A stretch of DNA of 64,000 bases from Siphonodentalium dalli (taxonomy: Eukaryota; Mollusca; Scaphopoda; Gadilida; Siphonodentaliidae), in contig CP136061.1 of assembly GCA_032622095.1 (NCBI GenBank), forward strand, positions 23,564,991 to 23,628,990, read 5' to 3'. Both the position numbers and the translations under genes were made by a program. The notes beneath the pieces are model-generated. The model worked only from the letters and a program-made list of their open reading frames with translations. It made no database searches and was not told where the DNA came from. Shown here piece by piece: positions 12,371-24,800 of the stretch. Numbering within the stretch: position 1 is the first letter of the stretch; every line of letters begins with the position of its first letter.

Positions 12371-14930
12371 GAACTCAGGGATTTATGACTTTTGCGAAGG
12401 ATTTATGGTTCTAACCCAGAGATTCATGAATAGAACTCAGGGATTTATGACTTTTTCGAAGGATTTATGGCTTTAACCCCGAGATTCATGACTACAACTC
12501 AGGGATTTATGACTTTTTCGAAGGATTTATGGTTCTAACCCAGAGATTCATGAATACAACGCAAGGATTTATGACCTTTTCGAAGGATTTATGGCTCTAA
12601 CCCCGAGATTCATGACTACAACTCAGGGATTTATGACTTTTTCGAAGGATTTATGGTTCTAACCCAGAGATTCATGAATAGAACTCAGGGATTTATGACT
12701 TTTTCGAAGGATTTATGGTTCTAACCCAGAGATTCATGAATAGAACTCAGGGATTTATGACTTTTTCGAAGGATTTATGGTTCTAACCCAGAGATTCATG
12801 AATAGAACTCAGGGATTTATGACTTTTTCGAAGGATTTATGGCTTTAACCCCGAGATTCATGACTACAACTCAGGGATTTATGACTTTTTCGAAGGATTT
12901 ATGGCTTTAACCCCGAGATTCATGACTACAACTCAGGGATTTATGACTTTTTCGAAGGATTTATGGTTCTAACCCAGAGATTCATGAATACAACTCAGGG
13001 ATTTATGACTTTTTCGAAGGATTTGTGGCTCTAACCCAGAGATTCATGAATACAACGCAGGGATTTATGACTTTTTCGAAGGATTTGTGGCTCTAACCCA
13101 GAGATTCATGAATACAACGCAAGGATTTATGACTTTTTCGAAGGATTTATGGCTCAAACCCCGAGATTCATGACTACAACTCAGGGATTTATGACTTTTT
13201 CGAAGGATTTATGGTTCTATCCCAGAGATTCATGAATAGAACTCAGGGATTTATGACTTTTTCGAAGGATTTATGGCTCTAACCCAGAGATTCATGAATA
13301 CAACGCAGGGATTTATGACTTTTTCGAAGGATTTATGGCTCTATCCCAGAGATTCATGAATACAACGCAAGGATTTATGACTTTTTCGAAGGATTTATGG
13401 CTCAAACCCCGAGATTCATGACTCCAACTCAGGGATTTATGACTTTTTCGAAGGATTTATGGTTCTAACCCAGAGATTCATGAATACAACGCAAGGATTT
13501 ATGACCTTTTCGAAGGATTTATGGCTCTAACCCCGAGATTCATGACTACAACTCAGGGATTTATGACTTTTTCGAAGGATTTATGGTTCTAACCCAGAGA
13601 TTCATGAATAGAACTAAGGGATTTATGACTTTTTCGAAGGATTTATGGTTCTAACCCAGAGATTCATGAATAGAACTCAGGGATTTATGACTTTTTCGAA
13701 GGATTTATGGTTCTAACCCAGAGATTCATGACTACAACTCAGGGATTTATGACTTTTTCGAAGGATTTATGGTTCTAACCCAGAGATTCATGAATAGAAC
13801 TCAGGGATTTATGACTTTTTCGATGGATTTATGGTTCTAACCCAGAGATTCATGAATAGAACTCAGGGATTTATGACTTTTGCGAAGGATTTATGGTTCT
13901 AACCCAGAGATTCATGAATAGAACTCAGGGATTTATGACTTTTTCGAAGGATTTATGGCTTTAACCCCGAGATTCATGACTACAACTCAGGGATTTATGA
14001 CTTTTTCGAAGGATTTATGGTTCTAACCCAGAGATTCATGAATACAACGCAAGGATTTATGACCTTTTCGAAGGATTTATGGCTCTAACCCCGAGATTCA
14101 TGACTACAACTCAGGGATTTATGACTTTTTCGAAGGATTTATGGTTCTAACCCAGAGATTCATGAATAGAACTAAGGGATTTATGACTTTTTCGAAGGAT
14201 TTATGGTTCTAACCCAGAGATTCATGAATAGAACTCAGGGATTTATGACTTTTTCGAAGGATTTATGGTTCTAACCCAGAGATTCATGAATAGAACTCAG
14301 GGATTTATGACTTTTTCGAACGATTTATGGCTTTAACCCCGAGATTCATGACTACAACTCAGGGATTTATGACTTTTTCGAAGGATTTATGGCTTTAACC
14401 CCGAGATTCATGACTACAACTCAGGGATTTATGACTTTTTCGAAGGATTTATGGTTCTAACCCAGAGATTCATGAATACAACTCAGGGATTTATGACTTT
14501 TTCGAAGGATTTGTGGCTCTAACCCAGAGATTCATGAATACAACGCAGGGATTTATGACTTTTTCGAAGGATTTGTGGCTCTAACCCAGAGATTCATGAA
14601 TACAACGCAAGGATTTATGACTTTTTCGAAGGATTTATGGCTCAAACCCCGAGATTCATGACTACAACTCAGGGATTTATGACTTTTTCGAAGGATTTAT
14701 GGTTCTATCCCAGAGATTCATGAATAGAACTCAGGGATTTATGACTTTTTCGAAGGATTTATGGCTCTAACCCAGAGATTCATGAATACAACGCAGGGAT
14801 TTATGACTTTTTCGAAGGATTTATGGCTCTATCCCAGAGATTCATGAATACAACGCAAGGATTTATGACTTTTTCGAAGGATTTATGGCTCAAACCCCGA
14901 GATTCATGACTACAACTCAGGGATTTATGA
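12371..14930. repeat. 24-mer repeat, 1,488-bp period, one partial and one full copy
   Basis: Markers repeat at exactly 1,488 bp (24 x 62): TTTTGCG at 12393 and 13881, and CTATCCC around 13217 and 14705. The first copy starts at the junction at 12371 and runs to about 13440; the second covers about 13441-14930. The copies differ by point changes such as GACTCCAAC near 13430 against GACTACAAC near 14918, and CGATGG at 13821. The CTATCCC variant, absent from region I, first appears here. Confidence 0.75.
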
Positions 14931-17130
14931 CTTTTTTGAAGGATTTATGGTTCTAACCCAGAGATTCACGAATAGAACTCAGGGATTTATGACTTCTTCG
15001 AAGGATTTATGGTTCTAACCCAGAGATAAATGAATAGAACTCAGGGATTTATGACTTTTTCGAAGGATTTATGGTTCTAACCCAGAGATTCATGAATAGA
15101 ACTCAGGGATTTATGACTTTTTCGAAGGATTTATGGCTTTAACCCCGAGATTAATGACTACAACTCAGGGATTTATGACTTTTTCGAAGGATTTATGGTT
15201 CTAACCCAGAGATTCATGAATACAACTCAGGGATTTATGACTTTTTCGAAGGATTTGTGGCTCTAACACAGAGATTCATGATTACAACTCAGGGATTTAT
15301 GACTTTTTTGAAGGATTTGTGGCTCTAACCCAGAGATTCATGAATACAACGCAAGGATTTATGACCTTTTCGAAGGATTTATGGCTCTAACCCCGAGATT
15401 CATGACTACAACTCAGGGATTTATGACTTTTTCGAACGATTTATGGTTCTAACCCCGAGATTCATGAATAGAACTCAGGGATTTATGACTTTTTAGAAGG
15501 ATTTATGGTTCTAACCCAGAGATTCATGAATAGATCTCTGGGATTTATGACTTTTTCGAAGGATTTATGGTTCTAACCCAGAGATTCATGAATAGAACTC
15601 AGGGATTTATGACTTTTTCGAAGGATTTATGGCTTTAACCCCGAGATTCATGACTACAACTCAGGGATTTATGACTTTTTCGAAGGATTTATGGTTCTAA
15701 CCCAGAGATTCACGAATAGAACTCAGGGATTTATGACTTTTTCGAAGGATTTATGGTTCTAACCCAGAGATTCATGAATAGAACTCAGGGATTTATGACT
15801 TTTTCGAAGGATTTATGGTTCTAACCCAGAAATTCATGAATACAACGCAGGGATTTATGACTTTTTCGAAGGATTTATGGCTCTAACCCCGAGATTCATG
15901 ACTACAACTCAGGGATTTATGACTTTTTTGAAGGATTTATGGTTCTAACCCAGAGATTCACGAATAGAACTCAGGGATTTATGACTTCTTCGAAGGATTT
16001 ATGGTTCTAACCCAGAGATTCATGAATAGAACTCAGGGATTTATGACTTTTTCGAAGGATTTATGGTTCTAACCCAGAGATTCATGAATAGAACTCAGGG
16101 ATTTATGAATACAACGCAAGGATTTATGACCTTTTCGAAGGATTTATGGCTCTAACCCCGAGATTCATGACTACAACTCAGGGATTTATGACTTTTTCGA
16201 AGGATTTATGGTTCTAACCCAGAGATTCATGAATAGAACTAAGGGATTTATGACTTTTTCGAAGGATTTATGGTTCTAACCCAGAGATTCATGAATAGAA
16301 CTCAGGGATTTATGACTTTTTCGAAGGATTTATGGTTCTAACCCAGAGATTCATGAATAGAACTCAGGGATTTATGACTTTTTCGAAGGATTTATGGCTT
16401 TAACCCCGAGATTCATGACTACAACTCAGGGATTTATGACTTTTTCGAAGGATTTATGGCTCTAACCCAGAGATTCATGATTACAACTCAGGGATTTATG
16501 ACTTTTTCGAAGGATTTGTGGCTCTAACCCAGAGATTCATGAATACAACGCAAGGATTTATGACCTTTTCGAAGGATTTATTGCTCTAACCCCAAGATTC
16601 ATGACTACAACTCAGGGATTTGTGACTTTTTCGAAGGATTTATGGTTCTAACCCAGAGATTCATGAATAGAACTCAGGGATTTATGACTTTTTCGAAGGA
16701 TTTATGGTTCTAACCCAGAGATTCATGAATAGAACTCATGGATTTATGACTTTTTCGAAGGATTTGTGGTTCTAACCCAGAGATTCATGAATAGAACTCA
16801 GGGATTTATGACTTTTTCGAAGGATTTATGGCTCTAACCCAGAGATTCATGAATACAACTCAGGGATTTATGACTTTTCGAAGGATTTATGGCTCAAACC
16901 CCGAGATTCATGACTACAACTCAGGGATTTATGACTTTTTCGAAGGATTTATGGTTCTAACCCAGAGATTCACGAATAGAACTCAGGGATTTATGACTTT
17001 TTCGAAGGATTTATGGTTCTAACCCAGAGATTCATGAATAGAACTCAGGGATTTATGACTTTTTCGAAGGATTTATGGTTCTAACCCAGAGATTCATGAA
17101 TACAACTCAGGGATTTATGACTTTTTCGAA
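13760..17130. repeat. 3,368-bp tandem duplication, copy 1
   Basis: Rare markers recur at an offset of 3,368: CGATGG at 13821 and 17189, TTTTGCG at 13881 and 17249, the 83-bp monomer at 16109 and 19477, and the 61-bp monomer at 16828 and 20196. The length equals 54 x 62, plus 21 for the extra sub-repeat, minus 1 for the 61-bp monomer. Other signature variants are GAGATAAATG near 15026, TTTTTAGAAGG near 15490, AATAGATCTCTGGG near 15530 and TTATTGCTC near 16579. Edges are approximate, set where the two copies stop matching. Confidence 0.8.
16109..16129 (+). repeat. Extra 21-bp sub-repeat making an 83-bp monomer
   Basis: After CAGGGATTTATGA, where CTTTTTCG is expected, the sequence reads 21 bp beginning ATACAACGCAAGG and ending TTTATGA before it resumes with CCTTTTCG. 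This fits a crossover between the ATTTATGA of sub-repeat 3 and the ATTCATGA of sub-repeat 2, adding exactly one sub-repeat. It breaks the 62-bp register and is the clearest internal evidence for the 21-bp substructure. Confidence 0.9.
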
Positions 17131-20100
17131 GGATTTATGGTTCTAACCCAGAGATTCATGAATAGAACTCAGGGATTTATGACTTTTTCGATGGATTTAT
17201 GGTTCTAACCCAGAGATTCATGAATAGAACTCAGGGATTTATGACTTTTGCGAAGGATTTATGGTTCTAACCCAGAGATTCATGAATAGAACTCAGGGAT
17301 TTATGACTTTTTCGAAGGATTTATGGCTTTAACCCCGAGATTCATGACTACAACTCAGGGATTTATGACTTTTTCGAAGGATTTATGGTTCTAACCCAGA
17401 GATTCATGAATACAACGCAAGGATTTATGACCTTTTCGAAGGATTTATGGCTCTAACCCCGAGATTCATGACTACAACTCAGGGATTTATGACTTTTTCG
17501 AAGGATTTATGGTTCTAACCCAGAGATTCATGAATAGAACTAAGGGATTTATGACTTTTTCGAAGGATTTATGGTTCTAACCCAGAGATTCATGAATAGA
17601 ACTCAGGGATTTATGACTTTTTCGAAGGATTTATGGTTCTAACCCAGAGATTCATGAATAGAACTCAGGGATTTATGACTTTTTCGAACGATTTATGGCT
17701 TTAACCCCGAGATTCATGACTACAACTCAGGGATTTATGACTTTTTCGAAGGATTTATGGCTTTAACCCCGAGATTCATGACTACAACTCAGGGATTTAT
17801 GACTTTTTCGAAGGATTTATGGTTCTAACCCAGAGATTCATGAATACAACTCAGGGATTTATGACTTTTTCGAAGGATTTGTGGCTCTAACCCAGAGATT
17901 CATGAATACAACGCAGGGATTTATGACTTTTTCGAAGGATTTGTGGCTCTAACCCAGAGATTCATGAATACAACGCAAGGATTTATGACTTTTTCGAAGG
18001 ATTTATGGCTCAAACCCCGAGATTCATGACTACAACTCAGGGATTTATGACTTTTTCGAAGGATTTATGGTTCTATCCCAGAGATTCATGAATAGAACTC
18101 AGGGATTTATGACTTTTTCGAAGGATTTATGGCTCTAACCCAGAGATTCATGAATACAACGCAGGGATTTATGACTTTTTCGAAGGATTTATGGCTCTAT
18201 CCCAGAGATTCATGAATACAACGCAAGGATTTATGACTTTTTCGAAGGATTTATGGCTCAAACCCCGAGATTCATGACTACAACTCAGGGATTTATGACT
18301 TTTTTGAAGGATTTATGGTTCTAACCCAGAGATTCACGAATAGAACTCAGGGATTTATGACTTCTTCGAAGGATTTATGGTTCTAACCCAGAGATTCATG
18401 AATAGAACTCAGGGATTTATGACTTTTTCGAAGGATTTATGGTTCTAACCCAGAGATTCATGAATAGAACTCAGGGATTTATGACTTTTTCGAAGGATTT
18501 ATGGCTTTAACTCCGAGATTAATGACTACAACTCAGGGATTTATGACTTTTTCGAAGGATTTATGGTTCTAACCCAGAGATTCATGAATACAACTCAGGG
18601 ATTTATGACTTTTTCGAAGGATTTGTGGCTCTAACACAGAGATTCATGATTACAACTCAGGGATTTATGACTTTTTTGAAGGATTTGTGGCTCTAACCCA
18701 GAGATTCATGAATACAACGCAAGGATTTATGACCTTTTCGAAGGATTTATGGCTCTAACCCCGAGATTCATGACTACAACTCAGGGATTTATGACTTTTT
18801 CGAACGATTTATGGTTCTAACCCCGAGATTCATGAATAGAACTCAGGGATTTATGACTTTTTAGAAGGATTTATGGTTCTAACCCAGAGATTCATGAATA
18901 GATCTCTGGGATTTATGACTTTTTCGAAGGATTTATGGTTCTAACCCAGAGATTCATGAATAGAACTCAGGGATTTATGACTTTTTCGAAGGATTTATGG
19001 CTTTAACCACGAGATTCATGACTACAACTCAGGGATTTATGACTTTTTCGAAGGATTTATGGTTCTAACCCAGAGATTCACGAATAGAACTCAGGGATTT
19101 ATGACTTTTTCGAAGGATTTATGGTTCTAACCCAGAGATTCATGAATAGAACTCAGGGATTTATGACTTTTTCGAAGGATTTATGGTTCTAACCCAGAAA
19201 TTCATGAATACAACGCAGGGATTTATGACTTTTTCGAAGGATTTATGGCTCTAACCCCGAGATTCATGACTACAACTCAGGGATTTATGACTTTTTTGAA
19301 GGATTTATGGTTCTAACCCAGAGATTCACGAATAGAACTCAGGGATTTATGACTTCTTCGAAGGATTTATGGTTCTAACCCAGAGATTCATGAATAGAAC
19401 TCAGGGATTTATGACTTTTTCGAAGGATTTATGGTTCTAACCCAGAGATTCATGAATAGAACTCAGGGATTTATGAATACAACGCAAGGATTTATGACCT
19501 TTTCGAAGGATTTATGGCTCTAACCCCGAGATTCATGACTACAACTCAGGGATTTATGACTTTTTCGAAGGATTTATGGTTCTAACCCAGAGATTCATGA
19601 ATAGAACTAAGGGATTTATGACTTTTTCGAAGGATTTATGGTTCTAACCCAGAGATTCATGAATAGAACTCAGGGATTTATGACTTTTTCGAAGGATTTA
19701 TGGTTCTAACCCAGAGATTCATGAATAGAACTCAGGGATTTATGACTTTTTCGAAGGATTTATGGCTTTAACCCCGAGATTCATGACTACAACTCAGGGA
19801 TTTATGACTTTTTCGAAGGATTTATGGCTCTAACCCAGAGATTCATGATTACAACTCAGGGATTTATGACTTTTTCGAAGGATTTGTGGCTCTAACCCAG
19901 AGATTCATGAATACAACGCAAGGATTTATGACCTTTTCGAAGGATTTATTGCTCTAACCCCAAGATTCATGACTACAACTCAGGGATTTGTGACTTTTTC
20001 GAAGGATTTATGGTTCTAACCCAGAGATTCATGAATAGAACTCAGGGATTTATGACTTTTTCGAAGGATTTATGGTTCTAACCCAGAGATTCATGAATAG

Positions 20101-20490
20101 AACTCATGGATTTATGACTTTTTCGAAGGATTTGTGGTTCTAACCCAGAGATTCATGAATAGAACTCAGGGATTTATGACTTTTTCGAAGGATTTATGGC
20201 TCTAACCCAGAGATTCATGAATACAACTCAGGGATTTATGACTTTTCGAAGGATTTATGGCTCAAACCCCGAGATTCATGACTACAACTCAGGGATTTAT
20301 GACTTTTTCGAAGGATTTATGGTTCTAACCCAGAGATTCACGAATAGAACTCAGGGATTTATGACTTTTTCGAAGGATTTATGGTTCTAACCCAGAGATT
20401 CATGAATAGAACTCAGGGATTTATGACTTTTTCGAAGGATTTATGGTTCTAACCCAGAGATTCATGAATACAACTCAGGGATTTATGACT
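17131..20490. repeat. 3,368-bp tandem duplication, copy 2
   Basis: It repeats the markers of copy 1 in the same order. Private differences are few: GAGATTCATG near 18390 where copy 1 has GAGATAAATG, TTTAACTCCGAG near 18507, and TTTAACCACGAG near 19005. Past about 20490 the next monomer is GTGGCTCT with ATTCATGATTAC, whereas the corresponding point near 17125 is GGTTCT with GAATAG, so the duplication ends there. Confidence 0.8.
19477..19497 (+). repeat. Second 83-bp monomer, duplicate of the one at 16109
   Basis: The same 21-bp addition and junction bases lie exactly 3,368 bp downstream of the first, so it was copied with the 3,368-bp block and is not an independent event. Confidence 0.9.
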
Positions 20491-22130
20491 TTTTCGAAGG
20501 ATTTGTGGCTCTAACCCAGAGATTCATGATTACAACTCAGGGATTTATAACTTTTTCGAAGGATTTGTGGCTCTAACCCAGAGATTCATGAATACAACTC
20601 AGGGATTTATGACTTTTTCGAAGGATTTATGGTTCTAACCCAGAGATTCATGAATAGAACTCAGGGATTTATGACTTTTTCGAAGGATTTATGGTTCTAA
20701 CCCAGAGATTCGTGAATAGAACTCAGGGATTTATGACTTTTTCGAAGGATTTATGGCTTTAACCCCGAGATTCATGACTACAACTCAGGGATTTATGACT
20801 TTTTCGAAGGATTTATGGCTTTACCCCCGAGATTCATGACTACAATTCAGGGATTTATGACTTTTTCGAAGGATTTATGGTTCTAACCCAGAGATTCATG
20901 AATACAACTCAGGGATTTATGACTTTTTCGAAGGATTTGTGGCTCTAACCCAGAGATTCATGAATACAACGCAGGGATTTAAGAATTTTTCGAAGGATTT
21001 GTGGCTCTAACCCAGAGATTCATGAATACAACGCAAGGATTTATGACTTTTTCGAAGGATTTATGGCTCAAACCCCGAGATTCATGACTACAACTCAGGG
21101 ATTTATGACTTTTTCGAAGGATTTATGGTTCTATCCCAGAGATTCACGAATAGAACTCAGGGATTTATGACTTTTTCGAAGGATTTATGGTTCTAACCCA
21201 GAGATTCATGAATAGAACTCAGGGATTTATGATTTTTCGAAGGATTTATGGTTCTAACCCAGAGATTCATGAATAGAACTCAGGGATTTATGACTTTTTC
21301 GAAGGATTTATGGCTTTAACCACGAGATTCATGACTACAACTCAGGGATTTATGACTTCTTCGAAGGATTTATGGTTCTAACCCAGAGATTCATGAATAC
21401 AACTCAGGGATTTATGACTTTTTCGAAGGATTTATGGTTCTAACCCAGAGATTCATGAATAGAACTCAGGGATTTATGACTTTTTCGAAGGATTTATGGT
21501 TCTAACCCAGAGATTCATGAATAGAACTCAGGGATTTAGGACTTTTTCGAAGGATTTATGGTTCTAACCCAGAGATTCATGAATAGAACTCAGGGATTTA
21601 TGACTTTTTCGAAGGATTTATGGCTTTAACCCCGAGATTCATGACTACAACTCAGGGATTTATGACTTTTTCGAAGGATTTATGGTTCTAACCCAGAGAT
21701 TCATGAATACAACGCAAGGATTTATGACCTTTTCGAAGGAGTTATGGCTCTAACCCCGAGATTCATGACTACAACTCAGGGATTTATGACTTTTTCGAAG
21801 GATTTATGGTTCTAACCCAGAGATTCATGAATAGAACTAAGGGATTTATGACTTTTTCGAAGGATTTATGGTTCTAACCCAGAGATTCATGAATAGAACT
21901 CAGGGATTTATGACTTTTTCGAAGGATTTATGGTTCTAACCCAGAGATTCATGAATAGAACTCAGGGATTTATGACTTTTTCGAAGGATTTATGGCTTTA
22001 ACCCCGAGATTCATGACTACAACTCAGGGATTTATGAGTTTTTCGAAGGATTTATGGCTTTACCCCCGAGATTCATGACTACAACTCAGGGATTTATGAC
22101 TTTTTCGAAGGATTTATGGTTCTAACCCAG
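20491..22130. repeat. Transitional satellite stretch between regions II and III
   Basis: These are about 26 monomers without a perfect long-period partner next to them. Markers are CTTTACCCCCGAG near 20820, ACAATTCAGG near 20845, TTTAAGAATTTTTCG near 20980, a 61-bp monomer with TATGATTTTTCG near 21230, TTTAGGAC near 21537 and GGAGTTATGG near 21738. CTATCCC with ATTCACG occurs at 21131 and again at 22308, 19 monomers minus 1 bp apart, so it is related to the following 43-mer. There is nothing but satellite in it. Confidence 0.7.
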
Positions 22131-24800
22131 AGATTCATGAATACAACTCAGGGATTTATGACTTTTTCGAAGGATTTGTGGCTCTAACCCAGAGATTCAT
22201 GAATACAACGCAAGGATTTATGACTTTTTCGAAGGATTTATGGCTCAAACCCCGAGATTCATGACTACAACTCAGGGATTTATGACTTTTTCGAAGGATT
22301 TATGGTTCTATCCCAGAGATTCACGAATAGAACTCAGGGATTTATGACTTTTTCGAAGGATTTATGGTTCTAACCCAGAGATTCATGAATAGAACTCAGG
22401 GATTTATGACTTTTTCGAAGGATTTATGGTTCTAACCCAGAGATTCATGAATAGAACTCAGGGATTTATGACTTTTTCGAAGGATTTATGGCTTTAACCA
22501 CGAGATTCATGACTACAACTCAGGGATTTATGACTTCTTCGAAGGATTTATGGTTCTAACCCAGAGATTCATGAATACAACTCAGGGATTTATGACTTTT
22601 TCGAAGGATTTGTGGCTCTAACCCAGAGATTCATTATTACAACTCAGGGATTTATGACTTTTTCGATGGATTTGTGGCTCTAACCCAGAGATTCATGAAT
22701 ACAACGCAGGGATTTATGACTTTTTCGAAGGATTTGTGGCTCTACCCCCAGAGATTCATGAATACAACGCAAGGATTTATGACATTTTCGAATGATTTAT
22801 GGCTCTAACCCCGAGATTCATGACTACAACTCAGGGATTTATGACTTTTTCGAAGGATTTATGGTTCTAACCCAGAGATTCATGAATAGAACTCAGGGAT
22901 TTATGACTTTTTCGAAGGATTTATGGTTCTAACCCAGAGATTCATGAATAGAAGTCATGGATTTATGACTTTTTCGAAGGATTTATGGTTCTAACCCAGA
23001 GATTCATGAATAGAACTCAGGGATTTATGACTTTTTCGAAGGATTTATGGTTCTAACCCAGAGATTCATGAATAGAACTAAGGGATTTATGACTTTTTCG
23101 AAGGATTTATGGTTCTAACCCAGAGATTCATGAATAGAACTCAGGGATTTATGACTTTTTCGAAGGATTTATGGTTCTAACCCAGAGATTCATGAATAGA
23201 ACTCAGGGATTTATGACTTTTTCGAAGGATTTATGGTTCTAACCCAGAGATTCGTGAATAGAACTCAGGGATTTATGACTTTTTCGAAGGATTTATGGCT
23301 TTAACCCCGAGATTCATGACTACAACTCAGGGATTTATGACTTTTTCGAAGGATTTATGGTTCTAACCCAGAGATTCATGAATACAACGCAAGGATTTAT
23401 GACCTTTTCGAAGGATTTATGGCTCTAACCCCGAGATTCATGACTACAACTCAGGGATTTATGACTTTTTCGAAGGATTTATGGTTCTAACCCAGAGATT
23501 CATGAATAGAACTAAGGGATTTATGACTTTTTCGAAGGATTTATGGTTCTAACCCAGAGATTCATGAATAGAACTCAGGGATTTATAACTTTTTCGAAGG
23601 ATTTATGGTTCTAACCCAGAGATTCATGAATAGAACTCAGGGATTTATGACTTTTTCGAAGGATTTATGGCTTTAACCCCGAGATTCATGACTTCAACTC
23701 AGGGATTTATGACTTTTTCGAAGGATTTATGGCTTTACCCCCGAGATTCATGACTACAACTCAGGGATTTATGACTTTTTCGAAGGATTTATGGTTCTAA
23801 CCCATAGATTCATGAATACAACTCAGGGATTTATGACTTTTTCGAAGGATTTGTGGCTCTAACCCAGAGATTCATGAATACAACGCAGGGATTTATGAAT
23901 TTTTCGAAGGATTTGTGGCTCTAACCCAAAGATTCATGAATACAACGCAAGGATTTATGACTTTTTCGAAGGATTTATGGCTCAAACCCCGAGATTCATG
24001 ACTACAACTCTGGGATTTATGACTTTTTCGAAGGATTTATGGTTCTATCCCAGAGATTCACGAATAGAACTCAGGGATTTATGACTTTTTCGAAGGATTT
24101 ATGGTTCTAACCCAGAGATTCATGAATAGAACTCAGGGATTTATGACTTTTTCGAAGGATTTATGGTTCTAACCCAGAGATTCATGAATAGAACTCAGGG
24201 ATTTATGACTTTTTCGAAGGATTTATGGCTTTAACCACGAGATTCATGACTACAACTCAGGGATTTATGACTTCTTCGAAGGATTTATGGTTCTAACCCA
24301 GAGATTCATGAATACAACTCAGGGATTTATGACTTTTTCGAAGGATTTGTGGCTCTAACCCAGAGATTCATTATTACAACTAAGGGATTTATGACTTTTT
24401 CGAAGGATTTGTGACTCTAACCCAGAGATTCATGAATACAACGCAGGGATTTATGACTTTTTCGAAGGATTTGTGGCTCTAACCCAGAGATTCATGAATA
24501 CAACGCAAGGATTTATGACATTTTCGAAGGATTTATGGCTCTAACCCCGAGATTCATGACTACAACTCAGGGATTTATGACTTTTTCGAAGGATTTATGG
24601 TTCTAACCCAGAGATTCATGAATAGAACTCAGGGATTTATGACTTTTTCGAAGGATTTATGGTTCTAACCCAGAGATTCATGAATATAACTCACGGATTT
24701 ATGACTTTTTCGAAGGATTTATGGTTCTAACCCAGAGATTCATGAATAGAACTCAGGGATTTATGACTTTTTCGACGGATTTATGGCTCTAACCCAGAGA
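22131..24800. repeat. 43-mer repeat (2,667 bp), copy 1
   Basis: Markers recur 2,666-2,667 bp later: CTATCCC at 22308 and 24975, CGATGG at 22664 and 25331, AGAAGTCATGG near 22952 and 25618, CCCATAG at 23801 and 26467, ACTCTGGG near 24009 and 26674. The odd base is an extra C at 22745-22749 in copy 1, where copy 2 has one C fewer near 25411. This copy introduces the ATTCATTATTAC and TTAACCACGAG variants that persist to the end of the window. Edges are approximate. Confidence 0.8.
22745..22749 (+). repeat. 63-bp monomer with extra C (CTACCCCCAGAG)
   Basis: The usual CTAACCCAGAG reads CTACCCCCAGAG, an A-to-C change plus one inserted C. The sister copy near 25411 has the A-to-C change without the insertion, so the insertion is the younger event. 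Confidence 0.85.

Noticed and set aside
16109-16129. Target-site duplication or mobile element insertion at the 83-bp monomer
   Set aside because: The added 21 bp is satellite sequence (one sub-repeat), so an out-of-register crossover explains it without any element.
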